A program made the position numbers and the translations under genes. Positions 17,030 through 27,648 of a DNA stretch of 64,000 nt are shown in pieces (positions within the stretch are counted from its first letter, which is position 1; every line of letters begins with the position of its first letter). The notes below the pieces were generated by a model. It ran no database searches. It saw only the letters and a program-made list of their open reading frames with translations, and was not told where the DNA came from. Source of the DNA: Deltaproteobacteria bacterium (GTDB lineage: Bacteria; Desulfobacterota; Desulfuromonadia; Geobacterales; Pseudopelobacteraceae); the NCBI GenBank assembly GCA_021781535.1, contig JAJXWO010000005.1, forward strand, positions 61,252 to 125,251. Direction: 5' to 3'.

Positions 17030-19927
17030 ATGATCTATCTTTCGCTGATTCATAACATTGCCCTTCTCATCTCCCTGACCTTTATTCACAGTCTGATGCT
17101 CCGGCGTCTCAGGAGAGACGGCGGTGTCTACCCGGTCCTCTCCGGTTTGCTGTTCGGCTTTGTCTGTGTACTCGTCATGATGACCCCGGTTGTACTGCTA
17201 CCAGGGCTTATCTTCGATGGCCGCAGCATTATCCTCGGCGTTGCCGGCCTCTTTTGCGGCCCCCTGGCCGCCTTGATAGCCGCCAGCATCGCTGCCGCTT
17301 ACCGACTCTGGCTGGGGGGAGTCGGCGCTATGCCAGGTGTCGGGGTAGTCATCGGGACGGCCGGTCTCGGTGTCGTCTGGTACTACGTGCGGCGCCGCCG
17401 GCAGTGGGCCATGCGGCCACCGGCACTCTTTATATTCGGGCTGCTGGTACACCTTTTGATGCTCGTCATCCTGCTCCTGACCCTGCCGGGATCTGCGGCC
17501 CAGGCGGTGATCACCTCTATTGCCCTGCCGGTGCTTTTGCTCTATCCACCTGCGACCATGCTGATTTGCATGCTTTTCCAGATGATGGAGCAACAGATGC
17601 GTGGCGAGGAAGCCCTGAGGCAGAGCGAAGAACGGATGCGTCTTTTCTTCGAACGTCAACTGGTGGGCACGGCAATTACATCGCCGGAGAAGGGATGGCT
17701 GCAGGTAAACGACAAATTATGCCTGATGATGGGCTTTACCCGCGACGAGCTGGCTCACACGACCTGGGAAGAGCTGACCCACCCGGATGACCTTGCCCGG
17801 GATCTTGCCAGATTCACTAGTCTCATGTCAGGTGAAATCAACGACTATACCATTGAAAAACGGTTTATTCGCAAAGATGGAACAGTTATCTACACCAACC
17901 TGTCCGTTGGTTGTGTCCGCCGCTCCGACGGTTCGGTTGACTATGTCCTGGCCCTGCTTGAAGACATTACCGCGCGCACACTATTGGGACGTAAGCATGA
18001 AGAGGATCGGCTCTTTTTACAGACCATCCTTGACTCTATCTCCGACTTTATTTTCTATAAGGATAAAAACGGCATCTTCCTTGGTTGCAATGATGCCTAC
18101 GCCTCGCGGTATATCGGTCTGCCGAAAGAACGGATCATCGGCCACCCCGATATCGACTTCATACCCGATCAAGAACTGGTCGAAAAATACATTGAATCAG
18201 ATTGTCAGGCGATGGGGTCAGGACGTCCGGTGTTGCTGAAACCCTGGATTACCGGAGCTGATGGCCAAAAGGCCCTGGTCGAAGTGGTCAAGACTCCTTT
18301 TTATGACGCTTCCGGCCACGTTGCTGGTGTTATCGGGGTGGCCCGCGACATCACTGAACACTACCTGGCACTTGAGGCGATCACCCACGAAAAAGAGATT
18401 GCCCAGCGCTATCTGGACATCGCCGGGGTCATGTTCTGTGCCTTGGGCAGAACGGGGGAAATTGTCCTGATGAACAAAAAGGGGTCCCGGATTCTCGGTT
18501 ACCGTGATGATGAACTGGTCGGACAAAGCTGGTTTGACGTCTGTCTCCCCGAACCTGTCCGCGAAAAGGTGAAGCGGGTCTTTGCTCTCCAGCTGGCAGG
18601 CAACCTTGCGCCGGTCGAGTTTTACGAAAATACGGTGCTCAATCGAAGCGGTGAAGAACGTCTGATCGCATTTCACAACACGCTCCTGCATGATCAGGAT
18701 GGCATCAGCGGCGTCCTGTTTTCCGGGGAGGACATAACCGAACGACACATGATGCAAAACGAAATTCTCAAGAGTCAAAAGCTTGAATCGCTCGGGGTCC
18801 TTGCCGGCGGTATCGCCCACGATTTCAACAATATCCTCACCGGAATTATGGGTAATATATCTTTTGCCCGCATGTCACTTGCCACGCCCGGTAAAGCAGA
18901 TACGCTGTTGGACAATGCCGAGAAAGCATCTCTGCGGGCCGCCTCACTTGCCGCCCAGCTGCTGACGTTTGCCCGTGGGGGGCAGCCGATCAAGAAAAAA
19001 GTATCTGTTGGTCCAATTTTGGAAGAGTCCCTGTCGTTATCACTGCGGGGGGCAAACGTGAAAGGGGCTGTTGAGATTCCCGAGCCCCTGCATGCCATTG
19101 AAGCGGATGAAGGCCAATTAAGTCAGGTGTTTAACAATCTTATTATTAATGCGGCACAAGCCATGCCAGGTGGCGGATCACTTACAATTACGGCTGAAAA
19201 CGTTGCCCTGGAGGGGTACAATTCTGCGCTGCTTCCGCCGGGAGAGTATGTCAAGATTTCATTTGCTGACCAGGGGTGCGGCATATCCGAAGAGGACCAG
19301 AAAAATATTTTTGATCCATATTTTACAACAAAATCAGGTGGTTCCGGGCTTGGCCTCGCTTCATCCCACTCGATTATCAGCAAACATGGCGGGCATATCA
19401 GTGTGAGTTCAGTGGTGGGCAAGGGGTCAGTTTTTACAATGTATCTCCCTTCGCACGGAACGGTAATTGCTGTCCAGCATCCGAACAAGAATTCCTGGGC
19501 CACAGACAGGCACGCAGGAGGCGCTATACTTGTCCTGGATGATGAAAAACTTATTCTTGATCTTACTGCCGAGGTGCTGGAACATCTCGGGTACCAGGTA
19601 CGGGGTTGCGCTGATGGCGAAGAGGCCATCATGATGTATAAAGCTGCCAAGGAGGCCGGAGAGCCTTTTTTTGCCGCTATTCTGGATCTTACCATACCGG
19701 GTGGCATGGGAGGGTTGGAGGCTTCACAGCAAATTCTGGAATACGACCAGTCTGCATGTCTTGTCGTTTCAAGCGGATATTCGAATAATCCTGTAATAGC
19801 AGAATACGGCAGTTATGGCTTCAGCGCTGCAATCACCAAGCCGTACAAGGTCGATGCAATAGCGGAGATTCTGGCTGATCTTGCACAGCGGGCGTCAGTC
19901 GGCGCGCAGGTGACTGACAGGTTGTAG
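17030..19927 (+). CDS. hybrid sensor histidine kinase (5TM-LYT, PAS x3, HisKA, HATPase, REC)
   Basis: A 965-residue membrane sensor. Residues about 1-185 are a 5TMR-LYT-type sensory membrane domain. Three PAS domains follow (about 200-320, 325-445, 455-575). The HisKA domain has the phospho-acceptor His597 in GGIAHDFNN. The HATPase domain follows (about 690-815; NNLIINAAQAMPGGG, DQGCGI, GGSGLGLA), then a receiver domain (about 830-950) with acceptor Asp886 in ILDLTIPGG. The AHDFNN form of the H-box is typical of kinases with a C-terminal receiver. GAGGAA lies 5 bp before the ATG. No output response regulator is adjacent, so the target is unknown. Confidence 0.92.
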   Translation: MIYLSLIHNIALLISLTFIHSLMLRRLRRDGGVYPVLSGLLFGFVCVLVMMTPVVLLPGLIFDGRSIILGVAGLFCGPLAALIAASIAAAYRLWLGGVGAMPGVGVVIGTAGLGVVWYYVRRRRQWAMRPPALFIFGLLVHLLMLVILLLTLPGSAAQAVITSIALPVLLLYPPATMLICMLFQMMEQQMRGEEALRQSEERMRLFFERQLVGTAITSPEKGWLQVNDKLCLMMGFTRDELAHTTWEELTHPDDLARDLARFTSLMSGEINDYTIEKRFIRKDGTVIYTNLSVGCVRRSDGSVDYVLALLEDITARTLLGRKHEEDRLFLQTILDSISDFIFYKDKNGIFLGCNDAYASRYIGLPKERIIGHPDIDFIPDQELVEKYIESDCQAMGSGRPVLLKPWITGADGQKALVEVVKTPFYDASGHVAGVIGVARDITEHYLALEAITHEKEIAQRYLDIAGVMFCALGRTGEIVLMNKKGSRILGYRDDELVGQSWFDVCLPEPVREKVKRVFALQLAGNLAPVEFYENTVLNRSGEERLIAFHNTLLHDQDGISGVLFSGEDITERHMMQNEILKSQKLESLGVLAGGIAHDFNNILTGIMGNISFARMSLATPGKADTLLDNAEKASLRAASLAAQLLTFARGGQPIKKKVSVGPILEESLSLSLRGANVKGAVEIPEPLHAIEADEGQLSQVFNNLIINAAQAMPGGGSLTITAENVALEGYNSALLPPGEYVKISFADQGCGISEEDQKNIFDPYFTTKSGGSGLGLASSHSIISKHGGHISVSSVVGKGSVFTMYLPSHGTVIAVQHPNKNSWATDRHAGGAILVLDDEKLILDLTAEVLEHLGYQVRGCADGEEAIMMYKAAKEAGEPFFAAILDLTIPGGMGGLEASQQILEYDQSACLVVSSGYSNNPVIAEYGSYGFSAAITKPYKVDAIAEILADLAQRASVGAQVTDRL

Positions 19928-20001
19928 GATGGTGAAGCAAAAAAAACGTCCCAAACGGAAACGGCCGGCATAGGGCGGCTGTGCAGGGGGTGGAGTCTTT
20001 C

Positions 20002-21810
20002 TCAGAATTTTAAACCGTCGCGGAGGAGTGTTGCAAACTGTTCCGCCGGCAGGGGGCGGCTGAAGAGGTAACCCTGCATTTCTACGCAGTTGTTGAAGGA
20101 GAGCAGTTCCATCTGGGCTCGTGTTTCAACACCTTCGGCGATGACGCTGAGCTTGAGAGTCTGGGCCATGGCGATGATGATCTCGGCAATGGCAGCATCG
20201 TCGGTATTGGTGGTGATATCCTGCACAAAGGAACGGTCTATCTTGAGACGGCTGATCGGAAAATGTTTGAGATACGCAAGGGAAGAATACCCGGTACCGA
20301 AGTCGTCAATTGCCAGGCTGATACCCATCGCTTTGAGTTTGCGCAGGATGATGGCTGTCTGCTCGGCATTTTTCATGATGGCACTTTCGGTTATTTCCAG
20401 TTCGAGCCACTTGGGGTCAAGTCCGGTTTCCATCAAAGTGGCCGCGATCATTTCATCGAGGTTATATTGTCCGAACTGCTTCGCGGACAGGTTTACCGCC
20501 ACGCGGACTGATGGCAGGCCCTGCTGCTGCCAGATTTTATTCTGCCGGCAGGCGTTTTGCATTACCCACTCGCCCATCGGGATGATAAATCCGGTCTCCT
20601 CGGCCAAAGGAATGAACTTGTCCGGTGTCAGCAATCCGAGATCAGGGTGCTGCCAGCGCAGAAGTGCCTCCATGCCGGCTATCCGGCCGGAGCGGACATC
20701 AACCTGGGGTTGGAATACCAGGAAAAACTCCTCCCGTTCCAGTGCCTTGCGCATGGAATTCTCCAGCTTCATCCGCTCCAGTACCTTTACATTCATCTCG
20801 CGGGAAAAAAACTGGAAATTGTTGCGCTCCAGCTCTTTTGCCTGGTACATGGCAAAGTCGGCATGTTTGAGCAGGGCATAGCTGTCGTCGCCATCCATGG
20901 GGTAAACGGCGATGCCGATACTTGCGGTGGTGTAGATTTCTTGACCGTCAATGTAGATCGGCTCGGAAACGAGCATCAGGATTTTCTTTGCCACGGTAGT
21001 GATACCTTCGGCGCTACTCGCACCGACCAGGATAACCACAAATTCATCACTTCCCAGGCGGGCCAGTGTATCGCTTTCACGGACACAGGCTGCCAGTCTG
21101 CTGGCAACGGTTTTGAGCAGAGTGTCGCCGGCCGGGTGTCCAAGGGTGTCATTGATACTCTTGAAACGGTCCAGATCAATAAACAGCACGCCGACAAGCT
21201 GCTGGTCCCTTGCCGCCTGGGCAATGGCCCGCTTGAGGCGATCGTGAAGGAGACTGCGATTGGGCAGTCCGGTCAGGGCATCATAGTTGATCAGCTGCTG
21301 GATTTCGCTCTCGGCCCGGATACGGTCCGTAATGTCCAGCGTCGTGCCGGTTACCAGTCGGAGGCGCCCCTCTGCGTCGTACTCGACCTCGCCCTGGCAG
21401 TTAACGACGATTTCACCTTCGGGGTCTGAGTTAATACGATAGACGAGATTGAAAGGCTGGCCGTCCGTGGCAGCGGCGAAGATAACCTTCTTGAAGGCCG
21501 GCAGATCCAGCGGGTTAACCAGGCTGAAAACCCAATCAAGTTCTACCGGTTGATGCTCACTCGGGTTTAGTCCGAAAATACGGAAAAGCTCATCTGACCA
21601 GTAAATGTCGCCAGTCTGAACATTCCACTCCCAACTTCCCATGCCGGCGAACTTCTGGACCCGCACCAGCCGATACTCGCTTTGGCGCAACAACAGCTCG
21701 GCACGCCGCAGCCGATCCATGGTGATCTTCAAAAGTTCGGAAGCACCGGCCTCATCTTCAGTGGCCTGAAGAGGGGATATGTTGGGTATGCCCTTCTGGG
21801 TTTCGATCAC
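20002..21810 (-). CDS. PAS-GGDEF-EAL c-di-GMP signalling protein
   Basis: A 602-residue soluble protein. Residues about 45-165 are a PAS domain with PAC motif, about 170-330 a GGDEF domain, and about 345-595 an EAL domain. The EAL domain keeps the catalytic motifs EALLRW, NLSAKQF, ELEITES, DDFGTGYSSL, K and AEGVE, so c-di-GMP phosphodiesterase activity is likely. The GGDEF signature reads GSDEF, a change at the second Gly, so diguanylate cyclase activity is doubtful and the domain may instead be a GTP-sensing regulator. No transmembrane segment. Transcribed towards the hybrid kinase gene. Confidence 0.9.
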   Translation of the reverse strand: MIETQKGIPNISPLQATEDEAGASELLKITMDRLRRAELLLRQSEYRLVRVQKFAGMGSWEWNVQTGDIYWSDELFRIFGLNPSEHQPVELDWVFSLVNPLDLPAFKKVIFAAATDGQPFNLVYRINSDPEGEIVVNCQGEVEYDAEGRLRLVTGTTLDITDRIRAESEIQQLINYDALTGLPNRSLLHDRLKRAIAQAARDQQLVGVLFIDLDRFKSINDTLGHPAGDTLLKTVASRLAACVRESDTLARLGSDEFVVILVGASSAEGITTVAKKILMLVSEPIYIDGQEIYTTASIGIAVYPMDGDDSYALLKHADFAMYQAKELERNNFQFFSREMNVKVLERMKLENSMRKALEREEFFLVFQPQVDVRSGRIAGMEALLRWQHPDLGLLTPDKFIPLAEETGFIIPMGEWVMQNACRQNKIWQQQGLPSVRVAVNLSAKQFGQYNLDEMIAATLMETGLDPKWLELEITESAIMKNAEQTAIILRKLKAMGISLAIDDFGTGYSSLAYLKHFPISRLKIDRSFVQDITTNTDDAAIAEIIIAMAQTLKLSVIAEGVETRAQMELLSFNNCVEMQGYLFSRPLPAEQFATLLRDGLKF

Positions 21811-21861
21811 AGATCTGCTCTCATGTTACGCGATTAAGCACTCCACAGACGTAAAGGTTGT

Positions 21862-23235
21862 TTATTTTTTCTTCAAACGCCAGCCATCCTTGTTTACCTG
21901 CGGGACACGGGAAATGGCCAGCGAATCGGGCGGCACATCGATCGTGACGGTTGTGCCGGCGGCCACCAGCGAGTTGCGCCCGACGCTGACCGGAGCCACC
22001 AGCTGCACATCACTGCCGATAAATACGTCGTCGCCGATAACGGTGCGGTGCTTGTTGACACCGTCATAGTTGCAGGTGATCGTGCCACAACCGATATTGA
22101 CATCGCGACCAATTTCGGCATCACCCAGATAGGTCAGGTGCGAGGCTTTGGAACCTTTCCCCATGACGATCTTCTTGGTCTCGACAAAGTTACCGATCTT
22201 GACGTTGTTGCCAAGGGTTGTGCCGGGACGCAGATGCGCCATCGGCCCGATCGCCACGTCCTCTCCCAGCTCGGAATCTTCCAACACTGAAGCGGCTTTG
22301 ATGTGGCAGTCATCGCCAATCCGGCAGCCGGAGATGCTCACATCTCCCTCTATTTCGCATCCTTCTCCGATGACGGTACTTCCACCGATCCGGCAGCCGG
22401 GGTGGATAGTCGTATCGGCGCCGATTGTGACGCCATGGTCAATATAGGTGCGGTCAGGGTCGATCATGGTGACGCCGTTCAGCATATGGTCGCGGTTGAT
22501 GCGGCGACGCAGAATGCCGGCGGCTTCGGCAAGCTGAACGCGGTCGTTCACTCCCATTATCTCCTCGGCATCGGCGGCCGGCAGAGCGAGGCAGTTCAAC
22601 CCCTTCCGGACGGCAATCGCCAGCAGATCGGTCAGATAATATTCTCCCTGGGCATTGTCATTGCCGATCCCTCTGATATTGTTGAAGAGAAAGTCGGAAT
22701 CCATGCAGTAAATACCGCTGTTGATTTCACGTATTTCCTGCTCTTCCGGGTCTGCGTCCTTCTGTTCAACGATGCGGGTGACCCGGCCGGAATTGTCGCG
22801 AACAACGCGCCCGTAGCCGTACGGATCTTCCACCAGTGCGGTCAGCACCGTTATCGCAGCCTGGTTGTCGCGATGGAAGGCCAACATGGTTTTCAGCGTT
22901 TCGGATCGCAGCAGCGGGGTGTCTCCGCACAGGATAAGTATTGTGCCGTGAAAACCGGCGAGTGCATCCAAAGCACACGCGACCGCATGCCCGGTTCCAA
23001 GTTGTTCCTCCTGCATGGCGCAGCGGATATCTGCGGCGCCACGGAAAATACCTTGTACCGCATTAGCCTGATGACCGATCACCAGGACAATCGGGTCTGA
23101 GCCGGCATCACGGGCGGCAGCGACCGGCCAGGCAATCATCGGCAACCCGGCAACGGGATGCAGAACCTTGATCAGCCCCGATTTCATGCGGGTACCCTTT
23201 CCGGCGGCAAGTACAATTGAGGCGAGTGATACCAT
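21862..23235 (-). CDS. glmU: bifunctional GlcNAc-1-P uridyltransferase / GlcN-1-P acetyltransferase
   Basis: A 457-residue enzyme that makes UDP-N-acetylglucosamine for peptidoglycan and LPS. The N-terminal nucleotidyltransferase has LAAGKGTRMKS, QLGTGHAV, CGDTPLL and EINSGIYC. The C-terminal half is a left-handed beta-helix of hexapeptide repeats with the acetyltransferase site (RPGTTLG, GNFVETKK, GCGTITCNYDGVNKHRT). The start at 23235 has GGAG 9 bp upstream and gives the conserved N-terminus; upstream ATGs at 23244 and 23280 are less likely. It shares the pathway with glmS (42,632) but is not in its operon. Confidence 0.96.
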   Translation of the reverse strand: MVSLASIVLAAGKGTRMKSGLIKVLHPVAGLPMIAWPVAAARDAGSDPIVLVIGHQANAVQGIFRGAADIRCAMQEEQLGTGHAVACALDALAGFHGTILILCGDTPLLRSETLKTMLAFHRDNQAAITVLTALVEDPYGYGRVVRDNSGRVTRIVEQKDADPEEQEIREINSGIYCMDSDFLFNNIRGIGNDNAQGEYYLTDLLAIAVRKGLNCLALPAADAEEIMGVNDRVQLAEAAGILRRRINRDHMLNGVTMIDPDRTYIDHGVTIGADTTIHPGCRIGGSTVIGEGCEIEGDVSISGCRIGDDCHIKAASVLEDSELGEDVAIGPMAHLRPGTTLGNNVKIGNFVETKKIVMGKGSKASHLTYLGDAEIGRDVNIGCGTITCNYDGVNKHRTVIGDDVFIGSDVQLVAPVSVGRNSLVAAGTTVTIDVPPDSLAISRVPQVNKDGWRLKKK

Positions 23236-23449
23236 AACGATCATCTCCACATAAAATGGGTTGAAAATGCGTTTGCACACTTTATGCGATTGAGGGCCAA
23301 AGCGTCAAGAGATTAGCGCAGTTGCGAAGTCATACCGTTCTTTAATCTTTACTTATCTGCTGGTTTGGCTATAGTACAGCGCGTTTGTTTATGCACTTTC
23401 GCACGCTCCGGTATTCGGGATCCGTTTCTCGCGCACTAAAGGTTTACTG

Positions 23450-24010
23450 ATGGCCATTGCAGACGATATCATGCTCCTTGATCAGAAGCTGGGCGTGCTT
23501 GTTACCAAGTACGAACAGTACTTTATCGGTCTGGAAAAACGTGAGCCACTCCTGTTGCTGGGCGAGGTGGAAACACTGGTGCGCCGTTACAGCGGCGTGC
23601 CGATTAATAATACCATGTACAAACACCGCTTCACCATGCTGGTGGCCCGCCTCAATACGTATCGTGAACACTGGAACCGGATTCTGAAGCTGATGGAGGA
23701 GGGGCGATACTCCCGCGATCGTTTTATCAGTAATCTGCACCTGCGCCAGAGAGATAAGTCTGAAAGGAAAGGGCCCGAATCACCACAGGCGGCAGCTGAA
23801 TCAGATCTGGATCGCCTCGTTCATGAATTCCGCGAAGCCCGAAAAGCCTGCAACATGCCTGATGACAAGGTGACCCGTGAACTGATTGCAGCAACCATTG
23901 AGAGGCAGCGACCGGCGCTGGTAGCAAAACTCGGTACGGAAAACTTTGTCTTCAGAGTTGTTGTTGAAGAAGGCAAACCAAAGCTGAAAGCCGGACTCCG
24001 AAAGCATTGA
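23450..24010 (+). CDS. conserved hypothetical protein upstream of mfd
   Basis: A 186-residue, charged, mostly helical protein without signal peptide or membrane segment. Residues about 5-95 look like helical hairpins with HRFTMLVARLNTYREHWNRILKLMEEGRY; a variable linker (about 98-118) precedes a C-terminal domain (about 120-186; DRLVHEFREARKACN, ERQRPALVAKLG, FRVVVEEGKPKLKA). The C-terminal part resembles domains in deltaproteobacterial proteins of unknown function (MXAN_5187-type), but I cannot confirm that. It ends 22 bp before mfd and is probably cotranscribed with it. Confidence 0.7.
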   Translation: MAIADDIMLLDQKLGVLVTKYEQYFIGLEKREPLLLLGEVETLVRRYSGVPINNTMYKHRFTMLVARLNTYREHWNRILKLMEEGRYSRDRFISNLHLRQRDKSERKGPESPQAAAESDLDRLVHEFREARKACNMPDDKVTRELIAATIERQRPALVAKLGTENFVFRVVVEEGKPKLKAGLRKH

Positions 24011-24032
24011 TAGACCAAACTGCCCGACATTT

Positions 24033-27000
24033 ATGACTACTATGACGTCACTGATCCCCCAAGCTATAGACTGCGTTGCCGCACTTCGCCGTGGCGGACA
24101 ACGAATTATCGTTCCAGGCCTGAAAGGTTCTTCCACCGCGCTGTTTGTCGCGGAGCTGGTCCGGACAGGGCTTGAGACCCCACTGGTGATCGCCCCGACC
24201 CAGGAGACGGCGGAGGAGTTCTGCCGGGAGCTGATTTTCTTCTCAAGCGGCGATGTGCATGCGGCACTTTTCCCGGCGTGGGATGCCGCGCCATTTTCAG
24301 CTGCTTCTCCGCATCCCGACGTGACCGGCGCCCGGCTGGAAACGCTTTTCCGGCTGCAAAACGGCTCGTCCCGGATTACCGTCATGCCCGTGGCTGCTGC
24401 TCTGCAGCGGGTGCTGCCGCGAAAGGTACTGAATGACGCTTCCTGCTATCTGCTTGCCGGCGAAGAGTTTGAACGGGACGAGCTGCTTGCCAGACTGATC
24501 CGGATGGGGTACGCCAATGTACCGCTGGTGGAGGATCGGGGAACCTTCGCCGTACGGGGAGGGATTCTGGACATCTTTCCCCCCAACCTGCCGACGCCGG
24601 TCAGAATCGAATTTTTTGGCGATACCGCTGAAACCATGCGTGCGTTTGACCCGTTGACGCAACGATCCTTGCAACCGATGGAGGAGTTGGTGCTGCTCCC
24701 CTCGCGGGAACTGCTGTTGTCGGATGAACTGCTGGCGGACATTGCCCCGCGCCTGAAGCAGCTCTGCGACGATCTCGACATTCCGGCCAACCGCCGCCGT
24801 ACGATACAGGAAGATCTGCACAATGCGGTCTACTACCAGGGAATTGACTTTCTCCAGCCGCTCCTTCACCCCGGTCTTGAAACAATTTTCGATTATATTT
24901 CAGCCACCGCCCCGCTGATCCTGCTCGACCCGGAGGCGATCAACTACGCTTGTCTCAGCGTCGGCGAAGAGGTTGAAGCAGGGGTTGTCAAGGCATCTGC
25001 TGCCGGTTTGGCCCACTCTCCGGCGTCCGAGCTGTTTCTGACCGGGGCCGAGCTGGAAACGGTAATTGCCACACGCCGCGTCGTTGAGCTGTCCGGCCTG
25101 ATTCTGGATGCTCCTGGCGACATAACGACCATTACTATTCCGTGCCAGGAAAACGGTGACCTGCGGGTAAACGTATCGAAGGAGAGCAGTCATGCTCTCG
25201 CTCCACTGGCCCGCACGTTGCGCGAGTGGCTTGACGGTGGACAGCGGGTTGCGATTGCGTGCCATCAACAGCCCCAGGCCGAACGGCTCAAGGATCTCCT
25301 GGCGCCGTATGCCATTCCCTGCTCCATCAGTGAAGGGGGTTTCCAGGAGGTGGTGGGGGCTGAGACAAAGCATGCTGTCTCTCTTGCTACTATTACGATC
25401 CTGATCGGCGACATCTCGCGCGGATTCCGCCTGCCGGATTCCCGTCTGGTGCTGATCGCCGAAGAAGAACTGTTCGGCAGGCGGGTCAGGCGCCGCGGCG
25501 TTTCAGAGGTGCGCAAGAAGCAGCTCCTTGCCTCTCTGGCGGAACTGAAGCCGGGCGATTATATGGTGCATATCGACCACGGCATTGGCCTGTACCGCGG
25601 GCTGCAGCATATCAGTGTCGGGAGCGTTGCCGGGGACTTCCTGCTGCTGGAATATGCCGGCTCGGACAAGCTGTTTCTTCCGGTTGATCGTCTCGGACTC
25701 GTCCAGCGTTATATCGGCCCGGAGGGAAGTCATCCGGCGCTCGATAAGCTGGGAGGGGTGTCCTGGGAAAAATCGAAAGGGAAAGCGCGTAAAAACATTG
25801 AGGAGCTTGCCGGGGAACTTCTGGAGATCTATGCCCGGCGGCAGCTTTCTGAAGGCTTTTCCTTTTCGCCACCCGATGAGATGTACCGGGAGTTTGAGGC
25901 ATCATTTGCCTGGGAGGAAACCCCCGATCAGCTCTCGGCGATTCAGGATGTACTGGCCGACATGCAGCATTCAAAGCCGATGGATCGCCTCGTCTGCGGC
26001 GATGTCGGGTATGGCAAAACCGAGGTTGCCCTGCGGGGTGCGTTCAAATCCGCCCTGGATGGCAAACAGGTCGGCATCCTGGTGCCGACCACTATTCTGG
26101 CACAGCAGCACTATGAAACCTTTCATGAACGCCTGAAGGATTATCCGGTTACGGTCGAGGTGCTCTCGCGTTTTCGCACCGCCAAAGAGCAGAAGGCGAT
26201 CCTTGAACGGTTGAAAAAAGGTGATATCGACATCATCATCGGCACCCACCGCCTGCTGCAGAAGGATGTCGCCTTCAAGGATCTCGGCCTGATGATCATT
26301 GATGAGGAGCAGCGCTTCGGGGTCAAGGACAAGGAACGGCTCAAGTCGTTCCGGGCGGTGGTTGACGTCATGACGCTTACCGCGACGCCGATTCCGCGCA
26401 CGCTCTATATGTCGATGATGGGTATCCGCGACCTCTCGATTATCGACACGCCGCCGGTGGACCGTCTGGCGGTCAAGACCATTGTGTCCCGTTTCTCGGA
26501 AGAGCTGATTCGCGAAGCGGTGATGAGGGAACTGCGTCGGGGTGGACAGATATTCTTTGTTCATAACCGCGTCCAGACTATCGGCAAGCGGGCGGAATTG
26601 CTGGCGCAACTGGTGCCGGAAGCCAAAATAGCGGTGGGGCACGGCCAGATGGGGGAACATGAACTGGAGAAGGTAATGCTCGGTTTCATGCATGGTGAAA
26701 CCAACCTGCTCCTTTGCACTACTATCATTGAGTCGGGCCTTGATATCCCGAATGCCAACACCCTGATCGTCGATCATGCCGACAAGTTCGGTCTTTCGCA
26801 GCTCTACCAGCTGCGGGGGCGGGTGGGGCGCTCCACCCAGCGCGGCTACGCTTATCTGCTCATCCCGGGGGAGGCGGCGATCAGCTCCGATGCCCGCGAA
26901 CGGCTCCGGGTGTTGCAGGAAATCTCCGAGCTGGGGGCCGGTTTCCGTATCGCAACTCATGATATGGAAATCCGCGGCGCGGGCGACATGCTCGGCAACC

Positions 27001-27542
27001 GTCAATCGGGCACTGTCACTGAAATCGGTTTTGAACTCTACAATCAGATGCTGGAGGAGACCATCGCCCGGATGCGGGGTGAGGAAAACGTGGAGCGGGT
27101 TGAACCGGAAATCAACCTCAAGGTGCCGGCTTTCATCCCTGAAGCCTTTGTCAAGGATGCCGGGCAGCGGCTGGTGATCTACAAGAAACTGACTCAGGCA
27201 GAATGTGAAGAGGATGTGCTGGACGTTCAGAACGAGGTGCTCGACCGCTTCGGGAAGTATCCACTCGCGACCTCGTACCTGTTCGAGATCATGAAGTTGC
27301 GGGTATTGCTGAAGAAGCTCATTGTGCGCCAGATCGACTTCGATGGCACAGCGGTGATCATTTCATTCCACCCGCGCACCCCGGCCTCTCCCGATACCAT
27401 CATCGGCATGATGCGGAGTGAGCCGAAAAAATATCAGTTCACTCCAGATTATAAATTGGTCTGCACGTTGAAGGAGACGTCATTCGAGGCGATTCTGGAG
27501 ATGGCAAAGAGTGTGCTGGTGCGGCTGGCGCCGGTTTCGTAA
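24033..27542 (+). CDS. mfd: transcription-repair coupling factor
   Basis: A 1169-residue ATP-dependent DNA translocase that removes RNA polymerase stalled at lesions and recruits UvrA. N-terminal UvrB-like module (with GGILDIFPP), RNA-polymerase-interacting domain (about 500-570; PGDYMVHIDHGIGLYRGL), RecG-like helicase motor (Walker A GDVGYGKTE with Lys662; DEEQRFG; TATPIPRTL; QLRGRVGRS) and the C-terminal TRCF domain (about 1010-1115). The length is normal. Either of two close ATGs (24033 or 24042) could be used. It complements uvrA in the same window. Confidence 0.96.
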   Translation: MTTMTSLIPQAIDCVAALRRGGQRIIVPGLKGSSTALFVAELVRTGLETPLVIAPTQETAEEFCRELIFFSSGDVHAALFPAWDAAPFSAASPHPDVTGARLETLFRLQNGSSRITVMPVAAALQRVLPRKVLNDASCYLLAGEEFERDELLARLIRMGYANVPLVEDRGTFAVRGGILDIFPPNLPTPVRIEFFGDTAETMRAFDPLTQRSLQPMEELVLLPSRELLLSDELLADIAPRLKQLCDDLDIPANRRRTIQEDLHNAVYYQGIDFLQPLLHPGLETIFDYISATAPLILLDPEAINYACLSVGEEVEAGVVKASAAGLAHSPASELFLTGAELETVIATRRVVELSGLILDAPGDITTITIPCQENGDLRVNVSKESSHALAPLARTLREWLDGGQRVAIACHQQPQAERLKDLLAPYAIPCSISEGGFQEVVGAETKHAVSLATITILIGDISRGFRLPDSRLVLIAEEELFGRRVRRRGVSEVRKKQLLASLAELKPGDYMVHIDHGIGLYRGLQHISVGSVAGDFLLLEYAGSDKLFLPVDRLGLVQRYIGPEGSHPALDKLGGVSWEKSKGKARKNIEELAGELLEIYARRQLSEGFSFSPPDEMYREFEASFAWEETPDQLSAIQDVLADMQHSKPMDRLVCGDVGYGKTEVALRGAFKSALDGKQVGILVPTTILAQQHYETFHERLKDYPVTVEVLSRFRTAKEQKAILERLKKGDIDIIIGTHRLLQKDVAFKDLGLMIIDEEQRFGVKDKERLKSFRAVVDVMTLTATPIPRTLYMSMMGIRDLSIIDTPPVDRLAVKTIVSRFSEELIREAVMRELRRGGQIFFVHNRVQTIGKRAELLAQLVPEAKIAVGHGQMGEHELEKVMLGFMHGETNLLLCTTIIESGLDIPNANTLIVDHADKFGLSQLYQLRGRVGRSTQRGYAYLLIPGEAAISSDARERLRVLQEISELGAGFRIATHDMEIRGAGDMLGNRQSGTVTEIGFELYNQMLEETIARMRGEENVERVEPEINLKVPAFIPEAFVKDAGQRLVIYKKLTQAECEEDVLDVQNEVLDRFGKYPLATSYLFEIMKLRVLLKKLIVRQIDFDGTAVIISFHPRTPASPDTIIGMMRSEPKKYQFTPDYKLVCTLKETSFEAILEMAKSVLVRLAPVS

Positions 27543-27648
27543 AGTCAGATATTTAGGACAAGTATAGCTTGCGGCTTTTTGAGGGGATCAGCATTAATCT
27601 AAGAGCGAATATTGGCCGCAAATTTGATACTAAAAGGTAAGTTTTGTC

